In this document: positions 28,077 through 37,316 of the stretch, in pieces
How the letters are laid out: every line of letters starts with the position of its first letter
Position numbering within the stretch: position 1 is the first letter of the stretch
Assembly: GCA_903884505.1 (NCBI GenBank)
Contig: CAISET010000001.1
Span: 1-64,000 of the forward strand
Direction of reading: 5' to 3'
DNA length: 64,000 nt
Source: an uncultured Microcaldota archaeon
GTDB taxonomy: Archaea; Micrarchaeota; Micrarchaeia; Burarchaeales; Fermentimicrarchaeaceae
Notes under the pieces: model-generated
Told to the model about the DNA's origin: nothing
Database searches by the model: none
The model's input: only the letters and a program-made list of their open reading frames with translations
Translations under genes and position numbers: made by a program

Positions 28077-29348
28077 ATGCTGGTTTCCAAGAAGCAGGCC
28101 GACGTTCTGGGGAACGGGGTAGGAATTCCCACGAAAGGAATGACCTTGAGCGAAGCCCTTGCCGTGCACGAAAGGAGAATCTCGTTCGACCCGGAAAACC
28201 CAATGTTTTGGAGGTTCAAGGGAGATGACCTGCTCCGTTTCAAGCGGCCAGCTGAGGCGCTGGAATGCTTCGATAAGTCACTCAAGCTGAAGCCCGACGA
28301 GGTGGATGCGCTGATGGGGATGGGTTATGCCCTGAACCACCTCGGAAGGAGAGGGGAGGCGCTTGAGTATTTCGACCGCGCAATCAAGAAGGACCCGGAG
28401 AACATAGACGTGTGGATTGGGAAGGGATATACCCTCTCGAAGATGAGGAGATACTGGGAAGCGGAGAAGGCGTACAGCCTTGCGATAGGGCTGGATGAGA
28501 AGTCTGCGGCGGCGTGGAACGGGATGGCGTGGACGCTCCTGTTGCGTAACAGGCACGAGGAGGCGCTCCGGTGCTTCGACAAGGCTATTGGGCTCTATGT
28601 GGATGGGAGCAATTCGAGTGCCCTGGCCGGGAAGGGCAACTGCCACGTGGCTATAGGGAAGAGGACGAGCAATGTTACGAAAAGGCAGGCAGAATTCAGG
28701 GAGGCACTCAAGGCGTATGGAGCGGCTGCGAAGATTGCGCCGGACGACATCAACGTGATTTCGGGGATTGCGGATGCGTATGACGGGCTTCAGATGTTCA
28801 ACGAGGGATACGCGGCTTACAACAAATTGCTGAAGAAAGCGCCGGATAACGCGAACTATTGGTATAGGTTCGGCTTCTTCCTGGACAAGATGCGCAAGCA
28901 CAAGGAGTCGCTTAAGTTATTCGATAAGGCCATCGCTTTGGACCCGTACAAGCACCAGTTTTGGCTGGGCAAGGGGTTTGCGCTGTGTGCGGTCGGGGGG
29001 GCGGCGGGTTCCGAGGGCATCGAAAATTACAGGGAGGCGCTCGCGTGCTTCGAGAAGGCAGTGGAGATTGCGCCGGATGACGCGCATTCCTGGATGGGGA
29101 TGGGAAGGGCGCTTGACAAGCTGGGGCGCTATGCCGAGGCGGAGAAGGCATTCGGCGAGGCGCTGCGGTTCAGGCCAGAGTATGAGAAGGCACTTATCGG
29201 AAGGGGGTATGCGCGCTACATGCAGAAGAAATATAGCGAGGCGCTTGCTGATTTTGAGGCCGTGTTCAGGAATGGGCGCGGGAATGCGAGAGCGGAGCAG
29301 GGAAGGAAATTGGCGCTTGAAGCGCTAGGGCAAAGCGAGACGGAATAG
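28077..29348 (+). CDS. TPR-repeat protein
   Basis: Multiple ALECFDKSLKLKPDEVDALMGMGYAL-type repeats. Confidence 0.9.
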   Translation: MLVSKKQADVLGNGVGIPTKGMTLSEALAVHERRISFDPENPMFWRFKGDDLLRFKRPAEALECFDKSLKLKPDEVDALMGMGYALNHLGRRGEALEYFDRAIKKDPENIDVWIGKGYTLSKMRRYWEAEKAYSLAIGLDEKSAAAWNGMAWTLLLRNRHEEALRCFDKAIGLYVDGSNSSALAGKGNCHVAIGKRTSNVTKRQAEFREALKAYGAAAKIAPDDINVISGIADAYDGLQMFNEGYAAYNKLLKKAPDNANYWYRFGFFLDKMRKHKESLKLFDKAIALDPYKHQFWLGKGFALCAVGGAAGSEGIENYREALACFEKAVEIAPDDAHSWMGMGRALDKLGRYAEAEKAFGEALRFRPEYEKALIGRGYARYMQKKYSEALADFEAVFRNGRGNARAEQGRKLALEALGQSETE

Positions 29349-29350
29349 GA

Positions 29351-30607
29351 TTATGCGGGCGTGGATTCTGCTGGCATGCCTTCCTGGTTTTTGATTGCGT
29401 TGAGCACGAGCTCGTAGTAACTGCGTATTGCCGGGTCGTCCGTTATGAACAGTGCGGACTCGAACGCGTCTCTCGCGCCCTCGTAACTTTCAAGCTCCAT
29501 AAGCGCGATTCCCTTGTTTGCAAGGGATTTGAAATGGCCCGGGTTCAGCTCAAGCGCCCGCTCAATCGGCATGAGCGCGTCTTCGTATTTCTCCATGGAA
29601 ATGAGCGCGAAGCCTTTGCCTGCGAGCGCGACAACGTAGTCCGGGTTGATTTCAAGCGCCTTGCCGTAGCAGGCGATTGCTTCGTCGTATTTCCCGAGTG
29701 AGCATAGGGCAGTTCCCTTGTCCGCGAGCGCAGTTATGTAATTTGGGTTCAGTTCCAGTGCCTTGTCGTAGAGCGCGATTGCCTCGCCATAGTTCCCTTC
29801 CTTGCGCAGCGCGATCGCCTGGTCCGTGAGCGAGCCGATGAGCAGGAATTCCTTTTCGAGAATGATTCCCCTGTGCTTCGCGTAGGGGATGTTGTTCACC
29901 GGGTCGAAAATGATTTTGTTGTCCCCGTGGAAGACGACTGGGGCGAAATGCCCCGTGTCCTCGCCCCTTTCGGCTGATTTTCCGTTCTCGTATTCGCGCA
30001 CATGCACCGGCCTCGCCTTCACGCCGAGCTCCTCCGCCAGCGCGCAGTAGAGGGTTGTGAGCGCGACGCATTGCCCCTGCCTTTTTTCTAGGAGCGTGCG
30101 CAGCGAGGAGTTAGGGCTTGCGAAAAAGCCGTGGGTTTTTTCCTCGGTTTCCTCTTTCCATGGCACTATCTGGAAACCGGGGCCCGCCTTCCCTTCCGCC
30201 AACTGCACCGGAGTCGCATTGCGCTCGGTGTAGGAATAGATTGCCTCTGCAATTTCGTCTTTCTGGGATTGGGCTACGTCGCAGTTGTAATTTTCCTTGA
30301 ACCACCTTTTGAAAAGCAGGACCTCCTTGTCAACGAGGAACGGGCAGCCGAAGATGTCCTTTATCTTCATATCGCGGAGCTTCAATGCCTTCGGGGTTGC
30401 GGACTCCCCGTAAATCTGCCGCTCCAATTCCCAGACGGCTTCCTCCTTTTCCCTGATTAGCTTGGGGTCCGCGCCCGATTTTCTCAGGTTCGCCAGCTCT
30501 TTTTCTTCCGCCCGCTTCTCCCGCAGTATGTCCTTTATCTCATCCCGCACGCTTTCCGTGCGAGCGGGAAGCTGCGGTGCCTTCTGTGGCCTGTATGCTT
30601 CGGGCAT
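29351..30607 (-). CDS. Transglutaminase-like domain plus C-terminal TPR repeats
   Basis: GQCVALTTLYCALAEELGVKARPVHV...DTGHFAPVVFHGDNKIIFDPVN, then TPRs. Confidence 0.78.
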   Translation of the reverse strand: MPEAYRPQKAPQLPARTESVRDEIKDILREKRAEEKELANLRKSGADPKLIREKEEAVWELERQIYGESATPKALKLRDMKIKDIFGCPFLVDKEVLLFKRWFKENYNCDVAQSQKDEIAEAIYSYTERNATPVQLAEGKAGPGFQIVPWKEETEEKTHGFFASPNSSLRTLLEKRQGQCVALTTLYCALAEELGVKARPVHVREYENGKSAERGEDTGHFAPVVFHGDNKIIFDPVNNIPYAKHRGIILEKEFLLIGSLTDQAIALRKEGNYGEAIALYDKALELNPNYITALADKGTALCSLGKYDEAIACYGKALEINPDYVVALAGKGFALISMEKYEDALMPIERALELNPGHFKSLANKGIALMELESYEGARDAFESALFITDDPAIRSYYELVLNAIKNQEGMPAESTPA

Positions 30608-30690
30608 GGATGGAATTGCGAATTTAGTGAATATTAAGGTAGCTGAACGGCGTCTGCTTTTTATTCGGCATCTTCTCACTTAATTAGTGC

Positions 30691-30898
30691 GCGGGGGTGC
30701 CGGAGCCTGGAAAACGGGCAGGGCTTAGGAAGCCTTTCTTCGGTTGCCCGCTCGACTACCGTCGAGGGGCATGTCCTAAGAAACCCTTGGGAAAGAAGAG
30801 CTGAGGAAACCCTGTGTCTTAGGACTACGCGAGTTCAAATGCGTGTTCGCTGCGCGAACAGCCGCTTCAGCGACGCGCTGAATCTCTCGTCCCCCGCA
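30691..30898 (+). tRNA. tRNA-Leu(TAG) with two introns: 30730-30808 (37/38) and 30840-30884 (T-loop 59/60)
   Basis: GCGGGGG/CCCCCGC acceptor, A73; CAGGG CTTAGG|intron|A CCCTG; GCGAG TTCAAA|intron|T CTCGT. Confidence 0.9.
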
Positions 30899-31015
30899 CT
30901 TTTTTCCCAATCGCCCGGGGCTCCCGCACCCGGCGATACGCGATTTGCGCTGCGGCGCAAATGCGCCCCTTTGCCCGAAGGGCAAATCGGGTGGTAAAAA
31001 CCTGCACTAAAAACT
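30899..31015. repeat. tRNA-3'-end-associated hairpin unit downstream of tRNA-Leu(TAG)
   Basis: Starts CTTTTTTCCCAATCGC right after A73, ends TGGTAAAAACCTGCACTAAAAACT; hairpins 30943-30962 and 30970-30986; borders match the tRNA-Thr units in the same orientation relative to the tRNA. Confidence 0.65.
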
Positions 31016-31026
31016 GCCTGCACGTT

Positions 31027-31731
31027 TTAGGATTCGATTTCCTGCTTGTTTTCGTCGAGGAGAAGGTAAGCGATATTTCCGCCGCAGAATTTCTGGACCA
31101 GTTCTGAGAGTTCGCGGGTGGCATTTTCGATTTCTTCTTTTGTGATTGGCGGAAGGCCCTCAATCACGAGGATGCAATTTTTCGTTTCTTCGGTCAGTTT
31201 CGTCCTGTCCGCTTCCCTCCAGTTCCACCTGCGGCAGATTGTGGAGATGCCGTCCATATAGATTACTTCGCCCTCGTGGGGAGGCCGGGGCTCCTTTTCG
31301 CCGAGAAGGAGGACCGGGGCTTCATTTGCGCCTGCGAAGGTAAGGAGGATGTCGCCTTTAGCCTTGTCAAGGTCTTCGCCGCCTGCCGGAAGCATGTGCT
31401 TCAGTGAAATGAAGTTGTAGATGTCAACGAGCTTGCTGATATGCCGGAGCTGGACGCCTTGCAGAACCATGCGATAAAGGTTTTCAACCGAGGAGCGGTT
31501 CTCCTTTGGCTTTCCCCCGAAGGCGGAATAGGCTTTCCGCCAGGCGTCTATCTTTGGGTGCTGGGAGAGAGTGGGAAGCTGGAATTCGGATTTAATCCGG
31601 GATTCCTGCTCGCGGAGGCCGGCTTGGATTTCGGGGATTTCGCCGGAGTTATTTGCGCCTTTCACGATTACTGCGCCGACGACGAGGCCCGGGAATTTCT
31701 GGAAAATCCGCGAGTCGATTTTGAAGAGCAT
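31027..31731 (-). CDS. B3/B4 (PheRS-beta-like) domain protein
   Basis: MLFKIDSRIFQKFPGLVVGAVIVKG...HPKIDAWRKAYSAFGGKPKENRSSVENLYRMVLQGVQL...VDIYNFISLKHMLPAGGEDLDK. Confidence 0.8.
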   Translation of the reverse strand: MLFKIDSRIFQKFPGLVVGAVIVKGANNSGEIPEIQAGLREQESRIKSEFQLPTLSQHPKIDAWRKAYSAFGGKPKENRSSVENLYRMVLQGVQLRHISKLVDIYNFISLKHMLPAGGEDLDKAKGDILLTFAGANEAPVLLLGEKEPRPPHEGEVIYMDGISTICRRWNWREADRTKLTEETKNCILVIEGLPPITKEEIENATRELSELVQKFCGGNIAYLLLDENKQEIES

Positions 31732-31783
31732 TGAATGGATTTTAGCGCATTGCTTATTAATTCCGGCCTCTCGAAAAGCCATC

Positions 31784-32119
31784 ATGGCGGAGCTTTCGCA
31801 GCTCATCGCAGCCGCGTTACTGTTTGAGATAGCCCTTCTCGTGCTCCTGCATATGGCGAACAGGAGGATGCTGGAGACGAAAAACGCGCGCGTGCAGTTC
31901 GCGCTCGAGTGGGAGGGGCACCGGAAGCTGGTCATCATGGCAACGCTCGCTTTCGCGCTGCTGGCTGCGATGGAGGTCCTGGAATTCCTGGAAGAGCTCG
32001 GGTTCGGCAATTTCGATTCCCTGATTGGGGCGACCCACGTCCTGACCCTGCTCGCATTCATGGCTGCGCTGCTGCCGTCGTTGAGATATCACCTGGGCCT
32101 GAGGGGTGCGAAGGGATGA
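31784..32119 (+). CDS. Small membrane protein, hypothetical
   Basis: ATG 31784, three hydrophobic segments, ATGA overlap with next gene. Confidence 0.65.
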   Translation: MAELSQLIAAALLFEIALLVLLHMANRRMLETKNARVQFALEWEGHRKLVIMATLAFALLAAMEVLEFLEELGFGNFDSLIGATHVLTLLAFMAALLPSLRYHLGLRGAKG

Positions 32120-33135
32120 GCGACCTCGGTTCGATTGCCATAGAAGGACTTTCCCTGCTTGCCGCAGTGGCCTCGCTGGCTGTCACGGCTGTCCTGCTCC
32201 GCGTAGTGCTCGGCTCGTATATCATCAGCATGGATGAGCCGGCGTTCAGGAATTTCAGCCGCTCGGGGCACATGATGCTCGTCGCAATGGTGCTTTTTGG
32301 GATTGCCATGCTGGCGAGGCCAGTTGACTATTTCACCTACGATTTCCTCGAGCTGCTCGCGATACTGCTATTCCTGGCCGCGGTGCTCATTTTCGTGAAT
32401 TACTTCAAGAAAGGCGGAAGCGGTGAGAGGCTGCTGACAAGGCTTGACTGGGGGGAGCTGGAGAAGGAGGTCAAGCTCAAGGAAGTCGAGAGGGACCTGA
32501 AGGAGGACGTGGCATTCAGGAGATTCCTGCCTGCGGCGAAGGGGATGCACTTCGTGCTTGTGGAGGTAGGGCAGGGCGTCGCGCCCTTCCCGGTGCTGGA
32601 ATACTTCTACTCGCGCCTTGTGTCCGGGATATCATCGAGCAGCAATGTCTGCGTCGCGCTGGGGCCCACCACCCCGCACGAGTTCAGGCGGCACAGCGGG
32701 CAGATGGGCTACAAGTGCAACCTCTGGGTGAGCTCTGCGGAGATGCGCGAGGAATGGATGAGCGACAAGTTCACGGTCGTTACCCCTGCGGACCTCACGG
32801 ACATGGTGCATTATTTCAAATCGGTCTCCGGGACCGCGGGCGGAAATGTGGCGTTCGTGGGCGATTTCATTGACGAGCTCAGCGGCGAGCTCGGGGAGAA
32901 GGAGCTGCATGCGATGGTTTCGGATGTGCACGCGATAATGGAGGCGAATGGCAACCTCCTCGTGCTCATCGCCACAACCGGCCTCTATACGAAGGGCAAG
33001 CTCGCAATTCTTGAGAGGTATGCGGACGGAATCGCGCACGTGGAGGGGAAGCCGCCTGCGATGTCGTTCTTGGACACGCACACGAACGAGACGGCCGCAC
33101 TGGGGGAAATTCCGCTTGGGCGGGCGATGCGATGA
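32116..33135 (+). CDS. Membrane protein with DUF835-like cytoplasmic domain
   Basis: N-terminal TM helices; GMHFVLVEVGQGVAPFPVLEYFYSRLVSG...NVAFVGDFIDELSGELGEKELHAMVSDVHAIMEANGNLLVLI. Confidence 0.6.
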   Translation: MSDLGSIAIEGLSLLAAVASLAVTAVLLRVVLGSYIISMDEPAFRNFSRSGHMMLVAMVLFGIAMLARPVDYFTYDFLELLAILLFLAAVLIFVNYFKKGGSGERLLTRLDWGELEKEVKLKEVERDLKEDVAFRRFLPAAKGMHFVLVEVGQGVAPFPVLEYFYSRLVSGISSSSNVCVALGPTTPHEFRRHSGQMGYKCNLWVSSAEMREEWMSDKFTVVTPADLTDMVHYFKSVSGTAGGNVAFVGDFIDELSGELGEKELHAMVSDVHAIMEANGNLLVLIATTGLYTKGKLAILERYADGIAHVEGKPPAMSFLDTHTNETAALGEIPLGRAMR

Positions 33136-33680
33136 AGGCGCTCGTTATACACGGCGCGTACGGTAGCCCCGAGGAGAACTGGTTTCCCTGGCTGAAGCGG
33201 GAGCTGGAGAAGTCCGGGTTTGAGGTGGCTGTGCCGGAGTTCCCGACGCCTAAGGGGCAGACGCTCGGGAATTGGATGAAGGTGCTGGAGAAATATGATG
33301 GCTGGTTCGGGGAGGATTTGGTGCTGGTCGGGCACAGCATAGGGCCCGCGCTGATTTTGAGGAAATTGGAGAAAGTGGAAAAGCCGGTGAAGGCGGCGTT
33401 CCTGGTCGGGGGGTTTGCGAGGCAGATTGGCGACCCGCGGTTCGACAAGATTAATGCGACGTTCTTCGAGAAGGAATTTGACTGGGGGAAGATTAGGGGG
33501 AACTGCGGGCATTTCGAAGTGTTCCATTCGGACAATGACCCGTTTGTGCCGCTGAAATTCGGCGAGGAACTGGCGGAGAACCTGGGAGTGAAGGTTACGC
33601 TTGTGAAAGGTGCGGGGCATTTCAACAGGGCGGCTGGCTACACCGAGTTTCCGCTGCTGCTCGAGAGGATTAAGGGGTGA
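33132..33680 (+). CDS. Alpha/beta hydrolase, RBBP9/YdeN-like
   Basis: ALVIHGAYGSPEENWFPWLKREL...LVGHSIGPALILR. Confidence 0.85.
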   Translation: MKALVIHGAYGSPEENWFPWLKRELEKSGFEVAVPEFPTPKGQTLGNWMKVLEKYDGWFGEDLVLVGHSIGPALILRKLEKVEKPVKAAFLVGGFARQIGDPRFDKINATFFEKEFDWGKIRGNCGHFEVFHSDNDPFVPLKFGEELAENLGVKVTLVKGAGHFNRAAGYTEFPLLLERIKG

Positions 33681-33685
33681 GAAGC

Positions 33686-34240
33686 ATGGCTGAGAACGCT
33701 GTGATGAAGGCAATCAGGGAGAGGAGGAGCATCAGGAAGTATGAGGAAAATCCGGTGCCAAAGGAAGCCATTGACGAGCTGCTTTCCGCAGCCACGATGT
33801 CGCCTTCCGCGATGAACAGGCAGCCCTGGGACTTCATAGTTGTTACGGACAGGAAGATGATTAAGGAGCTGAGCGACCGCGTGAAAAAGCAGATGAGGTT
33901 GGTTGGCTACGCGCAGAAATACGCGGAGAGATTTACGGGCGGAGAGGATTTGGTATTCTATTCCGCGCCCCTCCTCGTCCTGGTGACTGCGCCGAAGGAT
34001 TATGAGTGGGCAGGGCTGGATTGTGGGATTCTTGCGCAGACGATGTTTCTCGCGGCATATTCGCTCGGCTTGGGGAGCTGCTTCATAGGGTTTGCGAGGA
34101 TGCTGAACAAAGACGGGGAGGCGCTCGAAATGCTCGGGGTGCCGCCGGACAGGGAGATATGCGCGCCGCTGATATTCGGGTATCCGGCTGAAAAGAAGGA
34201 GGCTCCCGAGAGGAAGCCGAAAATCGCGAAGAGGGTCTGA
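33686..34240 (+). CDS. Nitroreductase family protein
   Basis: AIRERRSIRKYEENPVPKEAIDELLSAATMSPSAMNRQPWDFIVVTD. Confidence 0.93.
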   Translation: MAENAVMKAIRERRSIRKYEENPVPKEAIDELLSAATMSPSAMNRQPWDFIVVTDRKMIKELSDRVKKQMRLVGYAQKYAERFTGGEDLVFYSAPLLVLVTAPKDYEWAGLDCGILAQTMFLAAYSLGLGSCFIGFARMLNKDGEALEMLGVPPDREICAPLIFGYPAEKKEAPERKPKIAKRV

Positions 34241-34348
34241 CGGAGCAACCTTTAAAAATCAGGATATCCTAAACACTACGCTTTCAGTCGTCTTTTCGAC
34301 GATGCGTGAAGCTTGTTACTGTAATCATCGTATATGGAGGTATTGGAT

Positions 34349-35626
34349 ATGGCCGAAAAACCGCACCTGAACCTGGTCTTCATAGGGCATGTTGACCACG
34401 GCAAGTCGACTAGCGTAGGCAGGATTCTGTATGATACTGGCGCTCTTTCCGAACAGGATTTGAGGAGGCTGAAGGAGGAGGCAGAGAAGGTCGGAAAACC
34501 CACCTTCGAGTTCGCGTTCGCGATGGACCAGCTCAAGGAGGAGAGGGAGCGCGGTGTGACCATCGACGTGGCGCACAGGGACTTCCAGACCCAGAAGTAC
34601 TACTTCACAATAATTGACGCGCCGGGGCACAGGGACTTCATCAAGAACATGATTACCGGTGCGAGCCAGGCGGATGCCGCAGTGCTGGTATGCTCCGTGA
34701 AGGAAGGGGTGCAGCCGCAGACCAAAGAGCACGCGTTCCTGGCAAAGGTGCTGGGAATCAACCAGCTCATCGTGGGAATGAACAAGATGGATGCTGTGAA
34801 CTACGACCGCGTGAAATACGAGGACGTGAAGGCGCAGCTGTCCGCGATGCTGAAGAACATCGGCTACAAGGTCGAGAACATACCATTCGTACCTTATTCG
34901 GCTTATGGTGGTGAAAACGTCGCGAAGAAGGGCGGTACCAAGATGCCGTGGTACACGGGCCCGACGCTGGTTGAAACGTTCGACTCGCTCACCGTTCCGC
35001 CGAAGCCTACGGACAAGCCGCTCAGGCTGCCAATCCAGGACGTCTTCACCATTACCGGGCACGGGACAGTGCCGGTCGGAAGGGTCGAGACTGGGATAAT
35101 GAAGGTCGGCGACACCGTCGTCTTCATGCCATCGGGCGCGAAGGGAGAGGTCAAGAGGATTGAGATGCACCACCAGGAACTTCAGCAGGCGCAGCCCGGG
35201 GACAACGTCGGCTTCAACGTGAAGGGCGTTGAGAAGAAGGACGTGAGGAGGGGAGAGGTCGTTGGGCCTTCCTCGAACCCGCCGACAGTCGCGGCCGAAT
35301 TCACCGCGCAGATTGTCGTGCTGGAGCACCCGACGGCAATCGGGAAGGGCTACACGCCTGTCTTCCACATACACACCTCGCAGGTTGCCTGCACAATCAC
35401 GGAAATCCTCGAGAAGAAGGACCCGAAGACCGGGCAGACCGCACAGAAGAACCCTGACTTCATAAAGACGGGCGACGTGGCGATTGTCAAAGTCAAGCCA
35501 TTGAGACCTACGGTCGTGGAGAAGTTCGCAGCCTTCCCGCAGCTCGGGAGGTTCGCAATCCGCGACATGGGCCAGACGGTCGCTGCCGGCGTCGTGCTGG
35601 AAATTACCCCGAGGGCGGTCGCGTAA
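34349..35626 (+). CDS. tuf: Translation elongation factor 1-alpha
   Basis: [43 protein letters not shown] upstream. Confidence 0.96.
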   Translation: MAEKPHLNLVFIGHVDHGKSTSVGRILYDTGALSEQDLRRLKEEAEKVGKPTFEFAFAMDQLKEERERGVTIDVAHRDFQTQKYYFTIIDAPGHRDFIKNMITGASQADAAVLVCSVKEGVQPQTKEHAFLAKVLGINQLIVGMNKMDAVNYDRVKYEDVKAQLSAMLKNIGYKVENIPFVPYSAYGGENVAKKGGTKMPWYTGPTLVETFDSLTVPPKPTDKPLRLPIQDVFTITGHGTVPVGRVETGIMKVGDTVVFMPSGAKGEVKRIEMHHQELQQAQPGDNVGFNVKGVEKKDVRRGEVVGPSSNPPTVAAEFTAQIVVLEHPTAIGKGYTPVFHIHTSQVACTITEILEKKDPKTGQTAQKNPDFIKTGDVAIVKVKPLRPTVVEKFAAFPQLGRFAIRDMGQTVAAGVVLEITPRAVA

Positions 35627-35662
35627 GGCTCCCTTCTTCATTTATTTTTAAATTTGATGTTT

Positions 35663-35968
35663 ATGGGCAAGGCAAGGATAAAGCTCGTGGGGAAAAACCC
35701 ACGTGAACTGGACTCGGTGTGCAAACAGATAGTGGAGATTGCGAAGGCGACCGGCGTGGAATTGCGCGGGCCCGTCCCGCTTCCGACCAAAAGGCTGAAG
35801 ATATCGACCAGAAGGACGCCCTGCGGCGACGGCTCGGACACGTATGCGCACTATGAAATGAGGATAAGGAAGCGCATCATCGAGGTCGCCGGGGATGAAC
35901 GCACCCTCAGGCAGATCATGCGCGTTAAGGTCCCGGACACTGTGCACATCGAGATTTCCCTCGAGTAA
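35663..35968 (+). CDS. rps10: 30S ribosomal protein uS10
   Basis: MGKARIKLVGKNPRELDSVCKQIVEIAKATGVELRGPVPLPTKRLKISTRRTPCGDGSDTYAHYEMRIRKRII. Confidence 0.93.
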   Translation: MGKARIKLVGKNPRELDSVCKQIVEIAKATGVELRGPVPLPTKRLKISTRRTPCGDGSDTYAHYEMRIRKRIIEVAGDERTLRQIMRVKVPDTVHIEISLE

Positions 35969-36026
35969 GTTCGTGCGCGAGGACGGTTCGCGCATTTGAG
36001 ATGCGAGACTCGGATATTTCTCGGAA

Positions 36027-36105
36027 GCATCGAAACCGACGATGTGCGCCGTGAGCGAGCCGCCCTGCTGGCGAGCGAACGAGCGCATCGGGGGTTGCGA
36101 TTTGC
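36027..36105. repeat. GAGCGAG-box hairpin element (short variant)
   Basis: GCATCGAAACCGACGATGTGCGCCGTGAGCGAGCCGCCCTGCTGGCGAGCGAACGAGCGCATCGGGGGTTGCGATTTGC: imperfect terminal inverted repeats and inner hairpin. Confidence 0.7.
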
Positions 36106-36165
36106 AAAGTTTATAACACCGAGCGGAGCAGATATAGTGTATTGCACATTATGCCGGGGCCCGAT

Positions 36166-36229
36166 TCGCCTTGCGAGGCGACGTGTCTTTCGCTTCGGCG
36201 AAAGAGCGCCCCTTCGCCCTTGGGCGAAG
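36166..36229. repeat. Three consecutive perfect hairpins upstream of tRNA-Ser
   Basis: TCGCCT-TGCG-AGGCGA; CTTTCGC-TTCG-GCGAAAG; CTTCGCCC-TT-GGGCGAAG. Confidence 0.75.
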
Positions 36230-36258
36230 TGGGAAGGTCCCCGAGCTGTGATATTGGT

Positions 36259-36421
36259 GCCGGGGTGGCAGAGCCAGGTATTGCGCCAGACTTGAGGGGC
36301 CCTTTTCCGATGCGTCGTCGCTGACGCTCCTCGCAGAGCGTAAAAGCGCCCGCGGAAAATAAGGGCTTGCGAAATCTGGTTGCCCGCAAGGGCAGTATGG
36401 GTTCAAATCCCATCCCCGGCG
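36259..36421 (+). tRNA. tRNA-Ser(TGA) with 77-nt intron at 36297-36373
   Basis: GCCGGGG/CCCCGGC acceptor, G73, CCAGA CTTGAG|intron|A TCTGG, long variable arm GCCCGCAAGGGC, T-arm ATGGG TTCAAAT CCCAT. Confidence 0.92.
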
Positions 36422-36425
36422 CTCC

Positions 36426-37292
36426 ATGCGAATCGCTTATTCCGAGAAATTCCTTGAGCACGAGAACCCGCCGGAAGTGAGCGGAAGGCTGAAGGCGATA
36501 GTGGAGCATATCGAGGGAAGCAAACTTCCCGTAGAATTTGAGGCGCCGAAGAAGATTGATGGGGAGGAGCTGCTGCTTGTTCATACGAAGAGGCTTGTTG
36601 AGGAGCTGAAGAGGAGGAGCGAAACGGAAGACAGCCTGCCGGAGAACCCCTTCACGAAAAAGACGTTTGAGATTGCGAAATTGGCGTGCGGGGGCGCGCT
36701 GAGGGCTGCGGAGATTGCGGATGAGGATGGGTTTTCGTTTGCGCTTGTTCGGCCGCCGGGCCATCACGCGGGGAGAGACTTTTACCACGGGTTCTGCTAC
36801 ATGAATAATATCGCTGTCGCAGTGAGGGGGAACTGGAGTAGGAAGAAGACTTTGATTGTAGACTTTGACGTTCACGCGGGCAATGGCACTATTGATATTT
36901 TCGAAGGTGATGATTCGGTCTTTTACCTCTCCTTGCACCAAACCGTCAGGGCGCTTTTCCCCTATGATTTGAGGTGGGAGGGGAGGAGGGCGAACATCAA
37001 CAGCGTGGGGCTGGCGCCGGGGGCGGATGATGCGGAGTATCTGCGGATTTTCAGGAAAGCGCTCGGGGAGGCGGTTTCATCCTTCAAGCCCGAACGCGTG
37101 GCGGTGAGCGCGGGTTTCGACGCCTATTGCGAGGACGGGATTGCGTCGCTGAAGCTGGATACCGAAACCTATAACGCGATTGGGAAGGAGATAGCGAAAC
37201 TCGGGCTTCAAACTTTTGCAGTTCTAGAAGGCGGCTACTACCTTCCGGACTTAGGGAAGAATGTTTGGAGCTTCATTTCCGCTTTCAGATGA
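36426..37292 (+). CDS. Histone deacetylase/acetoin utilization (HDAC) family protein
   Basis: RPPGHHAGRDFYHGFCYMNNIAVA, VDFDVHAGNGT, SAGFDAYCEDGIASLKL. Confidence 0.93.
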   Translation: MRIAYSEKFLEHENPPEVSGRLKAIVEHIEGSKLPVEFEAPKKIDGEELLLVHTKRLVEELKRRSETEDSLPENPFTKKTFEIAKLACGGALRAAEIADEDGFSFALVRPPGHHAGRDFYHGFCYMNNIAVAVRGNWSRKKTLIVDFDVHAGNGTIDIFEGDDSVFYLSLHQTVRALFPYDLRWEGRRANINSVGLAPGADDAEYLRIFRKALGEAVSSFKPERVAVSAGFDAYCEDGIASLKLDTETYNAIGKEIAKLGLQTFAVLEGGYYLPDLGKNVWSFISAFR

Positions 37293-37316
37293 GCGAATGC
37301 TCGGGGCCTTTTGCGC

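Noticed and set aside
34325-35641. 438-aa minus ORF opposite EF-1alpha
   Set aside because: Antisense shadow of a highly codon-biased gene
36111-36941. 276-aa minus ORF covering tRNA-Ser
   Set aside because: Overlaps a complete tRNA and the HDAC gene on the opposite strand
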